A DNA stretch of 64,000 bases from the NCBI GenBank assembly GCA_009760855.2, contig WPIO01000005.1, positions 4,632,001 to 4,696,000 on the forward strand. Direction: 5' to 3'. The notes beneath the pieces were generated by a model. That model had not been told where the DNA came from, searched no databases, and saw only the letters and a program-made list of their open reading frames with translations. The stretch's first letter is position 1, and each line of letters begins with the position of its first letter. Source of the stretch: Cristatella mucedo (taxonomy: Eukaryota; Bryozoa; Phylactolaemata; Cristatellidae). Position numbers and translations under genes: made by a program. Shown piece after piece: positions 1 to 10,784 of this stretch.

Positions 1-32
<32 letters not shown>

Positions 33-100
33 TACATAGTATTGTATATAGTATATATTATAAAGCACATATTGCACAATGTATATCGTATATTATAAAT
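1..100. repeat. AT-rich (TA)n microsatellite
   Basis: The window opens in an alternating TA run of about 26 nt that degrades into TA-rich sequence to about position 100. It is simple sequence with no coding content. Confidence 0.9.
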
Positions 101-185
101 CCCACTGATTACCATCGGATTTATCACTCACGCTACGTGCACACTCCTTCACGGTTTTATGAGATGGAATTAACTTTTTAAGCTA

Positions 186-368
186 GTGAAAATTGATTGT
201 ACATTCCTTGAATGTGCAGGAATAGCACAACAGTATTCACATTTTAAAATGGGTGGATTGATGGGAATTAGGCAAGTTTCTTTTCCGGACTGTGATATAG
301 AAGAAGCAGCAGTCGGCTATGACAATGGTGGAGTAGTTGTATTGAATAAGTACCCCATTACCGAGTAA
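186..368 (+). other. Short unrecognised ORF
   Basis: A 60-codon frame starting near position 186 and ending at TAA. I do not recognise the product. It has mixed charged and hydrophobic composition and no simple repeats, so it could be an exon of a gene starting outside the window, but no splice sites or paralogue support it. The following stretch to about 680 shows nothing I can identify. Confidence 0.12.
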
Positions 369-687
369 ATGCGGAATTAAAGGAAGAGAAAGATGATAAG
401 AGATTTTAAAAGCCGAGTTTTGGAGCAGCTACAAAGGTTGCCAAGTTAAATTTTTATTCAACGAGGATTGTGTGGTCTGTTTCTCAAATCCCGTGACTCT
501 CTCACTTTTCTTCATCGCCGTCTCTGCCGGTCTTTGTAGCACTCTCCGTTTCTGACGCATTGCCTATTCTCTGGAAAAACTTTACGTTTGAACTAGCACT
601 GACTAGAGCAACTGATAATAATTGGTTAGAGCAGGTTATTTGATTACATTATGTCGTTAGCATTGTGCTTGCAATGCAATAAGCGCT

Positions 688-835
688 GAAAGAGCAACCA
701 TGAGGAGCGAACCTGGCTCGATTCCTGCGGTGGGCGATCCTTTGTCGCCACTGCAAGCCGTAGTGATAGCCGTCAAGGGTTTTCTGTCGCTATACAAAAA
801 GAGGCTGCTTAATCAGCTAGGATTTATTTTTTCGT
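688..835 (+). mobile_element. tRNA-derived SINE, family S1
   Basis: The stretch contains a pol III box B-like core (GGCTCGATTCC) followed by a family-specific body (GTGGGCGATCC...TTTGTCGCC, then TTTTCTGTCGCTATAC) and a 3' end AGCTAGGATTTATT. The same body, in the same order, is present on the minus strand at 53751-53935, which defines it as an interspersed repeat. The 5' tRNA part is eroded here and the start is approximate. Confidence 0.7.
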
Positions 836-839
836 TCAG

Positions 840-1495
840 ACTTTGACAACGATCAAAGAGTGACATACTAATTGAAGTCGTATTTTAGGGGAGTACATTA
901 TTCATAATTCATTGATTGCAGCAAAGTGAACGCTCATATGTACACATGCGTACGACGCCTTGGACAAGCAGCCGATAAGCATCCGCAGAGAAGGATAACA
1001 GAAGACTAATATTAAAGTTCGGCTAGCTCGTTGGCCTCCAAATGAAACCTTTAGCTGACAAGATTTTTATGTTTACTTCTACTCTCTCCAGTCATGGGCG
1101 ACAGCTCATTTTAAATGGTTGCATCGACTTTGCACCCACGACAGCTACTCAGAAAGTGCTCGATTGAGACAAACGCCTGTAAAAATTCAACAAGCTAAAT
1201 TAGTCACATAGTTACAATGCTAATGAAAGGTTTTGAAATTCATGAAGTATAACACTCGGAGCCGGATATAGCGTAATCAAAGATTTATACGCCATATACG
1301 AGGCAGAATCTGCAATGACGGTCAGTCAGTGGCACTTGACGAATTGTTCTGTGCACGTGATTCCCATGTAGCTGTGAAACCTCCAGCATTAAAAACCAAA
1401 GTGGACTTTTTATTGAGGCATACACTTTATTGATAGCCGTAATGGTCTACTACCTTTAGAAAACTTGTGTGTATTGAACCGGCTTACTCTATGTA
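840..1495. other. No feature recognised
   Basis: Moderate-GC sequence without a long frame, repeat or recognisable element. I see nothing to annotate here. Confidence 0.5.
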
Positions 1496-1499
1496 TGTT

Positions 1500-2068
1500 T
1501 CTATGCATCTCCGTCAGTAACTTCGCAAAGTCATAAAGACATCTGGGTGTTACGCAGGAGAGTTTTGTATAGCGCACTCACAGCCTAAGCGGCTTTCGGT
1601 ACGCATTCGGTAGCCAACAGACTTCGTCTCACGCAACAAAGAGAAAGTGGGAAGCATAGCAGAGTTAGGAGAGCAGTTGAGGTAACGAGTAGCATAGAAG
1701 TAGCAGTTCAGGACCGCTGAAAAAGATGTGCCATAGTTGGCAGTTGGAGAGTAGATGTCGTTGCGTAGGAATTGTGGAAGCGAGTTCCACAGTCTAGGAC
1801 CTGCAGAGCTAAAGCTTCTGTCGCCAACTGTTTTTAAGCGGAGGAATGGGACAGCTAATTTATTGTCCACACAGGACCTGAGGGCGCGAACAGGCTGAAA
1901 CTGATGCAGCAGTTCAGCTAGGTACGAAGGAGCCAAGCCGTGGCGGGCCTTGTGGGTCAGCGTACTCGATGTGGTAGCTGTGCTTCGAAAGGCTAGTTTG
2001 ACCAGAAGCCGATCAATCACATTGCGTTGTCTAGCACCCAGTAAGAGCTTCGTGTTGAATTCCAAGGA
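1500..2068 (-). mobile_element. LINE A fragment (CR1-like, C-terminal RT end)
   Basis: On the minus strand a frame of about 170 codons (2065-1550) encodes the conserved C-terminal end of a CR1-like reverse transcriptase: KARHGLAPSYLAEL, then SFSSAGPRLWNSLP and a family tail ending ECAIQNSPA. The last part is nearly identical to the better copy at 38210-39237. It is 5'-truncated near 2068, as usual for this class. The 3' end (TTACTGACGGAGATGCA or close) is shared with the copies at 22750, 38210 and 44702, so the element end is well defined. Internally the start of this copy has drifted or been rearranged relative to the 38 kb copy. Confidence 0.85.
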
Positions 2069-2271
2069 CGTAACTTAAAATGCTTCTAGCGCAGAAAACC
2101 GGGAGCCGAAGAGTAGAAAATACAAATTTGTGTAAGCTTTTTTACTGTTATCATGAAGCATCAACCACCTACCGAAGCTGGTGCTGGGATAAAAATCATG
2201 GCCTAATACATGTGATGAGTACGTTGCCAAATTGTTTGCTCTTTCTGATGTATTGTTTTAGCAGTTTTTGC

Positions 2272-2332
2272 ACTCCAGTAATGATAATAAGGCACGTGCA
2301 TAGCGCCGAAAGAGAACTAAATCCCTTTCGAT
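2272..2332 (-). mobile_element. LINE/SINE 3' tail fragment
   Basis: A short minus-strand match to the common 3' tail: TTTAGTTCTCTTTCGGCGCT followed by a short A/T-rich run. It is too short to tell whether it came from the LINE B family or the S2 SINE family, which share this tail. Confidence 0.5.
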
Positions 2333-2645
2333 AAACTTCAAATAGACTGTAGAGGAATCATTGGAATTTAGTTATTAAAACGTGAATTTAATTCGCGGGT
2401 TATCACGAGACCAGTAAGCAGGGAGTTAAAAACTTAGAAAGCTTGCGAAACAAATGCCAATTATACGCAGCATTTGAGGTTCGTTAAAGATGCAGCTAAA
2501 CTGGTTTAGCAGTTGGCTTGGCGCTTCTATTAGCTCAAAAGACAATATGTGTTGACCAAGATTCCCTTTTTAGAAAAATGTTATTTTCTACATTTACTTT
2601 GAATTTTCGCCAAGCCTGGGAATATTTTTGATGTCAGTGAGCGGT

Positions 2646-2803
2646 ATTATTACCAAATAAAAAAATATAATAATTTGCATAGCGCCCTAAGAGAACTAAA
2701 TCTCTATGCAGGTGCTTCACAAATGCCTCCGGGCTCGAGCCCATGAACCCAGTCAGACCTGGTCGGGGAGAGCACCTTAAACGCTAGACCAAATCAGCTC
2801 GGA
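2646..2803 (-). mobile_element. tRNA-derived SINE, family S2
   Basis: Read on the minus strand it begins with a tRNA-like promoter (box A TGGTCTAGCG, box B GGGCTCGAGCCC), continues with GCATTTGTGAAG and ends with GAGATTTAGTTCTCTTAGGG, GCGCTATGCAAAT and an AT-rich tail. The same layout occurs at 9066-9203 (minus) and 14121-14266 (plus). The 3' third matches the tail of LINE B, the probable source of its retrotransposition machinery. Confidence 0.85.
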
Positions 2804-2876
2804 AATTATCCAAATTTTTATTATTCATGGAAGTGAAGAGAAAGCACGGAGAAGTGTTTGAAAACCTAGTGCTAAC

Positions 2877-3296
2877 TTGGGCTACCAGCTTGTCCATCAT
2901 AATATCAAGAGAAAGATCGCCTTTCGATATACGCTTGCTTACCGAAAAGGGAACCTGTGGTTAACGCTTTCCGATATTGAGATCTACTGTATAGCAGCTT
3001 TACAGGAGCTGGCTTTCGTACACGCTCCAGATAAGATTCATCAGGTCAAGCAGTGTAGCGAACCCTGTGAAGGCCGAGTAGAAATTGCCATTCAGTTGAA
3101 CCAATGTCCTGAAGAGGACGCAAGCATACCTGAGCGAATTGCTTACTCAGAGCCATATTTTGGCCGAAAGGGCATATTGATCCCCGCACGCGCCCCAAGA
3201 TTTTTAATTTTTGAAGGCTCATCAAATTTTCTAAAAGCTTTTTATTTTGATAAAGCTGGGAATTCTCACATTGCTGCTGAATTCGCAATCCAATGA
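2877..3296 (+). other. Unrecognised 139-codon open frame
   Basis: A continuous plus-strand frame of 139 codons lacking an ATG at its 5' limit. Composition is protein-like rather than repetitive (for example DIEIYCIAALQELAF), but I do not recognise a family and an overlapping minus-strand frame of 84 codons is also open. It may be a relic of a mobile element. The following sequence to 3975 holds only short chance frames. Confidence 0.15.
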
Positions 3297-3975
3297 GCAT
3301 CGACTTCAGAGATGTGTCATTTTCAAAATTTCACCGGTTTTTAGTCACATACCAGATATATCGGCTGAAGTTAAAAATAAACTCAGAAGAGGCAATTCAT
3401 TCGCAAGTAACTTGAAGGATTGGCACAAAGCGTCCTCTGGAAGCATGAACAAGGTAGGTCAGCCGACAAGCATAATAAGTCTAGCCACTCGGCCTACTGC
3501 TGGATCAATCGGTACCCATTTCTAGCAGGCTTACCACCAAATGAATAGGCACAAGATCAGTTGATAAGGCTGACGCATGCATTCATTAACAGCGCTTGTG
3601 CACAAGTTTTAGTAAGAGCAGCTCCGAATGTGGTCGCAAAAAAATTAGCATTTCGTAAATCATAAGTAGTCTTGAAAATATTCGGCCTTAATTTTCAGCA
3701 TAAGGCTGATCAGGACTTAGCCAACTCCAACCAAATTTGCTAGCCCATCTATACAAGGAAGTTGTGCAAAGCGGACCCATAAAGAAGCATGAGCAAGAGA
3801 CTGTTAGAGATCTAGATCGACTGGAAAAATTCAATCGACCTTAGTCGCTTACATTCTTGTTCCTTGTCTGAAATCATAAACAAAGGCTCGGCCGAAGCAC
3901 CATAATCCCAAGTGGTCTCCGTACGCAGAACGAGTTGTGAGCGAAGCTTTAAACTACAGCTCGCTATAGGCCTTG

Positions 3976-4013
3976 GGAGAAAGAGAGAGGCAGAGGGGGA
4001 GAGAGAGAGAGGG

Positions 4014-4095
<82 letters not shown>

Positions 4096-4103
4096 AGAGA
4101 GTG
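3976..4103. repeat. (GA)n microsatellite
   Basis: Nearly pure GA dinucleotides, with a few GGGA and GGCA interruptions at the 5' side. Frames across it give Arg-Glu or Ser-Leu runs and are artefacts. Confidence 0.97.
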
Positions 4104-4109
4104 AATGAG

Positions 4110-5255
4110 AGTTTCGAACAAGGCAGCACATCGTAAGCTCCAGCCTGAAAAGTGAATGTTACACTGCGGCGAACGGTCAGGTGCTGCTAGTAAAGCCTTC
4201 AGCTCGACGGCGGTTCTCGAAGATTATGGCAATGTCAAAGGCTCTGTGAGTCCATTTGTGTACGAGTTTCGCTCTTCTACGCACAACAGTGTTGCCAGTG
4301 AGATGGATCTCTGCTAACCAGCTATGCTTTACGCATTCCCCTGTTGACGACCATTAGCGAGTCAGAGTGTTTGCTAAGTGGAGAGGCAAGAATGCAGTCG
4401 AGCTCTGCTGTAGCTTCATGAATGGTTTTGTGGCTTCCCATCATGCTGTCGCTTGACCGCGACGCCTGAAGCGCATTTCCCGCTAGCCATTCTCGTGAGG
4501 AGTCAACACTTGCCAGCAACTTAAATGAGCTACCGTCGGCATCTGATTACAAGCCCACCCTCATTAAGTAGTAGCGAAATGACAGCCCCATCCAGTTGAT
4601 GCTGACGGTTTCGCAGCCAATCTAATCTGCTGTTTTTGTAAGTTCTAGTTCTAACTAAGCGGCAGCCCCTTGATCTCTGCACTCGACAGTCGCTCTTGCT
4701 CACTCATTCGCCTACTTTCGCTTTCACATCCTCACTCGCGCACTCTCTGTCTCACTTGCCGCCGATAGCTTCTAAAGCTGGATATTGCTATTCGGTCACG
4801 CATGCCTCCTCATTTACTCGCTCACTCTTTCGCTGCTTTTTCTTGAGCTGCCGCAGAAAACTTGATTATTAGGAAGACTCGTGACTACAGTAATTGCACG
4901 AGAACAGGTTTCGATGGTAGGCTTACGTGAACGTGGCGGATAGTAGTAAGGCAGCGGTAAAACCAGACTAGTGGCGGTGGCAGAGGCTCCTCTGTTCAAA
5001 AGGTGAATGGTGCAAACAAGCAAGGCGTGTGATCTGTGAAACGAGGGGTCCATGTTCACGTGATAGCTGCAAGTGCTGAGTAGTATATAGTCAGAAACTA
5101 CTCTCCCCGACGCGATGTGATTGATACTCCGTAAGCTCGACGCATAAGTAGCAGCTCTCCTTGTGCGATATATCGGCTCACCTCAAGTCTCAAGGACCAG
5201 TGGAAACAACCGTGCTATGCAGATGAATAACAGTATGTCAAGAAATATAGCAGAA
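4110..5255. other. No gene recognised
   Basis: About 1.1 kb of unique-looking sequence with pyrimidine-rich stretches (4680-4760). Short frames occur on both strands but none has repeat, domain or splice support. Confidence 0.45.
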
Positions 5256-5261
5256 ATAATG

Positions 5262-5289
5262 GCCGTCGATTTGGATCCAAATCGACGGC
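5262..5289. repeat. Perfect 28-bp palindrome
   Basis: GCCGTCGATTTG, GATC, then the exact complement CAAATCGACGGC. The whole 28 bp is self-complementary with no spacer. It lies alone in otherwise featureless sequence. Confidence 0.95.
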
Positions 5290-5479
5290 TAGAATCGACC
5301 AGATCAAAACTCAGTGGTTTGGGCATCTCAAACATTACGTAGTCGGCCCAGCCTCTTAGGCCAGGGCTAAGGTGCTTTCATCTTACGGTTAAATGCGAAT
5401 GGTGCATACACGAGACGGCTCACAAATACCTCGGCGGGCTTCAAAAGACCTTTTATTTCGGCAGAATGTCTGACCGCGT

Positions 5480-6690
5480 CAGCAAATGACCACTCTGCTT
5501 GATCTTTCCCTCACAACTCTATTGCTGGTTGATACTGCCTCCAGGTTGCTCGCGCCGGCCTCCCCTTCTGGAAACTGCTTCGCCCTTACCAACAAGGGCT
5601 TGGCCCTTTATGAGGTCATTAGTGGTCACCTTAAACAAAGACATCGAAGTGCTGCAAGGAAAGAGAAGAAAATGATTCCAGGGGGTTGCGGCCACCCTAG
5701 GTACTGACTTGCTGATCCTGTCAATCTTATTGACAAAGAGGCTAAAGAAGTGCTCGAGGAGATCAGCATAAGGATCGCTAGTTAAGGAGCTAGACTGGGA
5801 GCGGTTAAGCAGATGTTTGATCGTAGACATCAGCATCTTTGCATTGCGCATATGTGACTCTACAATATTTTTTTTATAGAAACTAGACTTGGCCTTTTCT
5901 AGAATCAATTGGCACGACATACATTAGTCCTCGTACGCCTGGCGAAGGACAGTCAGTCCTGCTCTTTTCGATGCATTTTCAAGCTTTCGCTTAATAGACC
6001 TAGCTAATTTAATGTCTGCAGTAAACTATAGGCTGTTTGGGTGAGTTCGCACAGTAGGCCTAGTTAGAGGTGAAAACTCGTCGAGCATCTCAGATAGTGT
6101 CGCGTTGTAGCAATCTACCAATGCTGGCAGGTCAGTGGGATGATTGAACTGCAAAGGTGAAGCACATATTTTCGCTCGGACAGCATCGAAGTCAAGAGTC
6201 TTGAAGTTTCGCGATTCGCAGGTGAGTGTTGAAGAAGAGAAGGAGGAGGAGGAGGAGGAGGAGGAGGAGGAGGAAACACATTTCAGATTGAATGAGATAT
6301 GCATGGGGTCAGAGAAGCAGGATTTGATAATAATTGGTCATGACAAAGTGCAGTCATTGCAGTATGTTGCAGTATGAGAATATTTAGTTGAGTGCGTCAC
6401 ACTTGACGTGAGTAGAGCCTCGCACATGAGACACCAGCGACAAAGATTCAGTCAATGCACGAAATGCGGTAGTGAAGGCGTGAGATAAGTTAACAAATGA
6501 AAGTTTAAATCAGCCATAACGAGAAAGGATTGATTTATTGCACACAGAATCGAAATGAGATCAGAGAAATCTGAGATAAAGGAGGATTTGGTGCCTGAAG
6601 AACGTAAGATTGCTGCCACCATTGGTAGCTTGCGGTCGGGTGAACTCAAAACAATGGAATCGAAAGAATGCTTCGAGGGTACTGCAGACG
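5480..6690 (-). mobile_element. LINE B fragment (endonuclease to start of RT)
   Basis: Three minus-strand blocks follow the order of the LINE B protein. First, near 6649-6452, is an endonuclease piece (SGTKSSFISDFSDLISI, then MADLNFHLL, where an intact copy has VGDFN). Next, 6304-6026 carries TCESRNFKTLDFDAVR and LVDCYNATLSEMLDEF. Last, 5920-5519 carries a linker with LNRSQSSSLTSDPYADLLEHF and KIDRISKSVP. The same blocks occur on the plus strand at 24000-24900. Frames are broken between blocks. A (TCC)n expansion inside the coding part (6239-6275) adds a serine run absent from other copies. Confidence 0.85.
6239..6275. repeat. (GGA)n microsatellite inside a LINE ORF
   Basis: Twelve or so GGA triplets. 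On the minus strand they are TCC codons in frame with the LINE B protein, where the related copy at 24340 has only three TCC-like codons. Confidence 0.9.
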
Positions 6691-7009
6691 GTTTGAAGTT
6701 GAAGGACGTGCATATAATAATAGCGACTCCACCTCAAGTTTTGATCGATCTAGGGTGTAAAAGAAGGAGAAGCCTGCCGGAGTTTCATCGCTAATAGTCG
6801 GGCAGTTTACCGTAATTGAACTACATGTCCACCCTGGAATCTACAGACCGCACATCGAACGGGACGGCAGCAAAAACCCAGCATCAAACCAAGCCTACGC
6901 CAATATCAAAGCGCAACGCAGGACTTGTTGCACAGCTCTAGACTAAAAGCAAACAGCCAAGCGAATCCCATCCGTCGACAGAATGTAACTGGTGAACCGA
7001 GCTGGCTGT

Positions 7010-8180
7010 TGCTCAGCCCGCCAGACACGGATGAGTACAACCAAGCTGGTCTACCTCTTCGATTTTCTCGGCCTCAGCAGCTGCAGGAACTGATTCATCT
7101 GGACCGGCTGCTGTCTCCGGCACAGCTCGCACGTCAGGAACAGTCCTGCGCATGCCATCTATTTCGATCCCAACTCCGGGCACGATGACGGCTACCTGAC
7201 CTTGGACCAGAGAGTTGTGCAGCAGCGGGGGACGCTTAGCGAACAATCTCTGCCCAAGTGAGTGTTTGCCAGCGCCCGGTCCAGCGGGCGCATCGTCCTC
7301 AAAGCAGCAAGCCAGCAGCGTTTTCACTGGTGCTTGCCCAAATGGTGGCTTCGCGTGGAGGTGCTCTCGCTCTGGTTAGCAGGAGCCTGATTGCACCAGA
7401 AGACAATATCTAGAGCATTTCCGCCGTTGCGTGCCGCCGCCGCCATGCTCTTAACATTAATGACGCTGCTCAACGATCGCGTTCACCGATGGGCGATATG
7501 GACAGCGAAAATGGGCTATGGCCACGAGCCAGACCTCGTACAGCCGCACAAACAGTTGCGGTTTAAAGACAGAGGCATTGTCTAGCAAAAGGTCTCGACA
7601 CGGGCCGCATCGTGGAACATTTGCACCAGTTCTTTGAGCGACGCTGGCTGCAGCGTTTTTGTCCTGCTGGCTGCAGCGTTTTTTGTCCTGCAGTCGCCGC
7701 CAATTTGTGGACCTATTCGGCCCACAGACCACTGCGATTAAGTACGAACGTCACAAAAAGCGTCCATCGCAAATCACTCACCCGTGCCAATTGCTCGGGG
7801 CGGAGAAGCTGCTCCGGCTCCACGACTCTCGTGCTGGGCCAATCGACCTTCTGCGAAAAGTAAAGTCGCACAACGCTAGAAATCTGACTGCGGGTGATCC
7901 TGGACTGTGAGAAGTTCAGTTGAGCAAAGCTGAAGAGTTCGATCAATGCCGAGGTGGTGATTAGCATGGACGATGCTGAGTTCAATCATTCAGCAAATGT
8001 GTTCACCAAGGGCCACGGCGACAACACTGGGCTCTTTCAACCATGCCTGAGGTAGCTCGTCTATATGGTCGGGTTTCGACAACCGATAGTACACGAGATT
8101 TAGGTACTTTGTTTTATTCTCGTTTGGCGGAACACGATAAACAGAGAGACTAACGACGTTCTTCAATCGTATCGTCAAGC
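7010..8180 (-). mobile_element. Gypsy-type LTR retrotransposon pol remnant
   Basis: Minus-strand frames run in the order of a Gypsy pol 3' half. Frame 7985-7713 resembles the linker between RNase H and integrase (ITRSQISSVVRLYF, then DWPS). Frame 7732-7457 resembles the integrase core: DLLLDNASVFKPQLF carries the second catalytic aspartate and FRCPYRPSVNAIVEQ the glutamate region, the form typical of the Gypsy branch with an FRCAYRPSGNGIVER-like motif. Frame 7327-7013 has SLVQGQVAVIVPGVGIEIDG, RRTVPDVR, like the post-integrase segment of the same branch. The frames are shifted against one another, so the element is dead. No LTRs were found. Confidence 0.7.
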
Positions 8181-9062
8181 AGGATCGAACGCCGACGTGT
8201 TAACGCTTCCCAAGCCCTCGTGCGTGAACCTGCTTGTCACCCGAGAACTGGGATTGAAGTCGACCGAATACTGTCGCGAAATCGTATACGACGACACTAC
8301 AATTCAGGTCCTATGCTATCGCTAGGTCGATGCCTTGAACTTCATGCCTGCCAAGTAATATGGGTTGAGTCGTTAGTCTTTCGCAACCACAACGCATTCT
8401 TTACGGTACTACCGCCAATTTCCAGGCAAACCTTCAAGAAAATGTAGCTTAAACATGCGAAAGCTGTGTGCTCGGCATGGCCGAATCGAAAGCACAAAAT
8501 TACCCTACTTTGCTGCGAGCGGTATGCCTAGTTCCTAACAACATGGCACGGCCCTTTACAAAGGAAGCAGACAAGATACTCGTAGGCAATAGGCGGGGCT
8601 CTTACAACACCAAATTTACGTTGTCAAAGGCCACAGGGTGTTGAGCCCGCTCAATTATCCCGGGTAGAGTAATCGTCGATGGACTGTAGGCCGCCTTCAG
8701 CTGTGATTCAACCGCACCGGACGGCTAGTCAATGAAAGCAACTGTTAGCCATTTTTTCGAAAACGGCTGCTGCGCCATCAGCTGTAGGCGTCATCAGTGA
8801 TGTAAGCGGCTTAAGAACTGCAGCGTATACATCAGCACTCTAGCCTGCACTCAACTTTCGAGGTGAAGGCTCGTCGTACACACGACAGCGACCCGGCGAA
8901 AAAGCCACACAGCGCCTTCGTTACCGTGTTATACTTCGCCTTCTCCTTTTCACCCAGTCCTTAGTACACTGCCTAAGCACCTTCAAAAGGAACAGCGGTG
9001 ACAAATTCACCAAGTCTGTCACGTTCTGCAGCCCCGCGAGAACCTTGAATCGCATTATAAAT
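8180..9062 (-). other. Possible degraded upstream part of the Gypsy element
   Basis: This stretch continues upstream of the integrase remnant in the minus direction. No RT or RNase H motif can be read with confidence, and frames are short. Its assignment to the Gypsy element rests on position only. Confidence 0.25.
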
Positions 9063-9065
9063 GTA

Positions 9066-9203
9066 CGATTCATTTGCATAGTGCCCTAAGAGAACTTAAT
9101 CTCTATACAGCCGCTTCACGTATGCCACGGGGCTTGAGCCCACGACCTCGGCCAGAACTCGTTCGGAGAGAGCACCTTAACCACTGCGCCAAACCAGATC
9201 CGA
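9066..9203 (-). mobile_element. tRNA-derived SINE, family S2
   Basis: Second minus-strand copy of S2. The tRNA-like head reads TTTGGCGCAGTGGTTAAGGT and the 3' tail carries AGATTAAGTTCTCTTAGGGC. Box B is weakened (GTGGGCTCAAGCCC). Confidence 0.85.
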
Positions 9204-9204
9204 A

Positions 9205-10160
9205 GGCAGCATTATCTTTAGCTTGCTAAAGGAACGTTCACAGCTAGAAACTGATACAGTTATGGTGAGAGAAACTTAAAAGGCAACTCCCAAACTGGGA
9301 ATCATATGTTCTCCGTAATTGACAATGAAAGACGCGAGTTACAGTGGGTTCTTTAGCGCCAAGCTGTGACGTGTGGCAAAAAACACTTAACACTTACATA
9401 TTTAGATCTAGAGTTCTTCTCCACCATAGCCTAACGAACAGGAGTCTCCAAGATTGAGAGATTTCGGGCGGAGTTTGGTCTAGTCTATTGTCTTCAAAAG
9501 CAGCTCAAACCAGCCAGACACCGTTGTGTTCTTAGGGCGAAATACCGCTAAGAAATACACATCTGAAAGTAGTCAGTTAACAAAGCAGGAACAGAGCGCC
9601 AAGCAGTAGCTTCAGAGAGCGTTTGTGTTGAGTTGTAGGGCGGCCGGCCTAAATGCCCTGTCTATGGTTATGGGTGCGTCGGGGTGGGTCCACTGCTGAT
9701 CGATAGCAGTGGTAAGCCAAACTGGCGGGCTGAATAGCCACCGCGCCGGGTTGGCCCGTTTGGGCCAAGCCCGAAGGTTTTGTCAGCCACCCCACGTTGC
9801 TGTGTGGTAGCAGGCGTCGCAGCAGAAATTAAATCTGACATCAAGATATGTGAGCCGGGAAAAGCTGGCTGCAATTTTTTTTAATCTTTTTAGGTTAGTC
9901 TATGTTGTTCGTCGTTATTCTCGAAATCTATCCCTCTGCCGCGAGACCAGCATCTTGAGAGAGTTCTCTAGGCATCTATAATTTGGCGGATTCTTCATTT
10001 AACTGTAACTCCCTAAAATCCCTTTGGCATCTGTTAGTAATTCGTGGCACCGGTCCGCTTGAAGTCTCGACAACTCAATCTAAGAAAGTGAAGGTCAAAA
10101 GAGGCGTCTTTGAAGTTCATCTTTAGATCGTGCAGACTATTCTGAATGTGGTCGATCTTC
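9205..10160. other. Intergenic; contains two strong hairpins
   Basis: No gene is recognised. Two inverted repeats lie close together: CCACTGCT/AGCAGTGG at 9690-9712 with a 7-nt spacer, and TTGGCCC/GGGCCAA at 9751-9768 with a 4-nt loop. A GC-rich block (9640-9800) surrounds them. Confidence 0.45.
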
Positions 10161-10162
10161 CT

Positions 10163-10298
10163 TTAGATGCTGAACCAAAATGATAGCAGAGCCAAAATAG
10201 CAAAGTTTACAATAGAATGTAGAAGGCTGCCAGCTTCAACTTTTGTTTGCAGTGCTCCACTTGAGTCCTCGAACTGTTGCTCTAAAAGACCTACAATC
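10163..10298 (-). CDS. Terminal exon with C-terminal membrane segment
   Basis: Joins the preceding exon across a 123-nt intron: acceptor GAACAG, phase 2 to phase 2. It encodes 44 residues and ends at TAA (10163-10165). The start (IVGLLEQQFED) continues the putative death-domain helix bundle. The end (LLHSIVNFAILALLSFWFSI) is a 20-residue hydrophobic stretch at the very C-terminus, as in a tail-anchored protein. After the stop a second block in the same frame stays open for some 35 codons, so the TAA could be a mutation rather than the original end. Confidence 0.45.
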
Positions 10299-10421
10299 CT
10301 GTTCAGTCCATGATTACTTACTTATAATTAATGATGATATGCTATGATGATTGATTTAGTTATCACCTTAAACTAAAATTACCTTCTCATTTCTTGACAG
10401 TATTCTCTTTTGGACATTTAC

Positions 10422-10715
10422 AAGTGGCCAGACATGACTGCTGAGTTGTCGTTGCACTGTGACCATAAATCGTGCAATGACATTTTGTCTGATTCAAGTT
10501 TTTCCACGATGAGACCCCAATTGCTGCAGCATCTTCGGCGTGGATTGAAAAAGGTCTCGAAAGACTCTTTGATGATAATTGTTTTGCTAGAAAAGACAAC
10601 ATCAATATGTCTGATGACCTCGGAAATCTGCTCGCGGTGCGCCGAATGAGGAGTTGAGTCGAACGGAATTGTATAGTACTTATTTCTCGCATTTAACAAA
10701 GTAGTTTGTCTCTGG
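10422..10715 (-). CDS. Internal exon of unrecognised gene with death-domain-like segment
   Basis: Minus-strand exon model of 294 nt. The acceptor is CACAG at 10716-10720 and the donor is GTAAATG starting at 10421. It is open throughout (97 codons plus 3 split bases). Residues near the middle (KYYTIPFDSTPHSAHREQ) lead into SFETFFNPRRRCCSNW and LIVEKLESDKMSLHDLWSQC. The spacing of an NW...L.EKL...LW pattern is reminiscent of death domains, in which a conserved Trp opens helix 2; that is inference from pattern only. It ends in phase 2, matching the next exon. Upstream exons are not visible; LINE remains begin about 70 bp upstream. Confidence 0.45.
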
Positions 10716-10784
10716 CTGTGGATGCAAGTGCACTAAGTAAATCACTTTGGGTTTGAGGAGACAGGTAAAATACTGACTTTAGCT

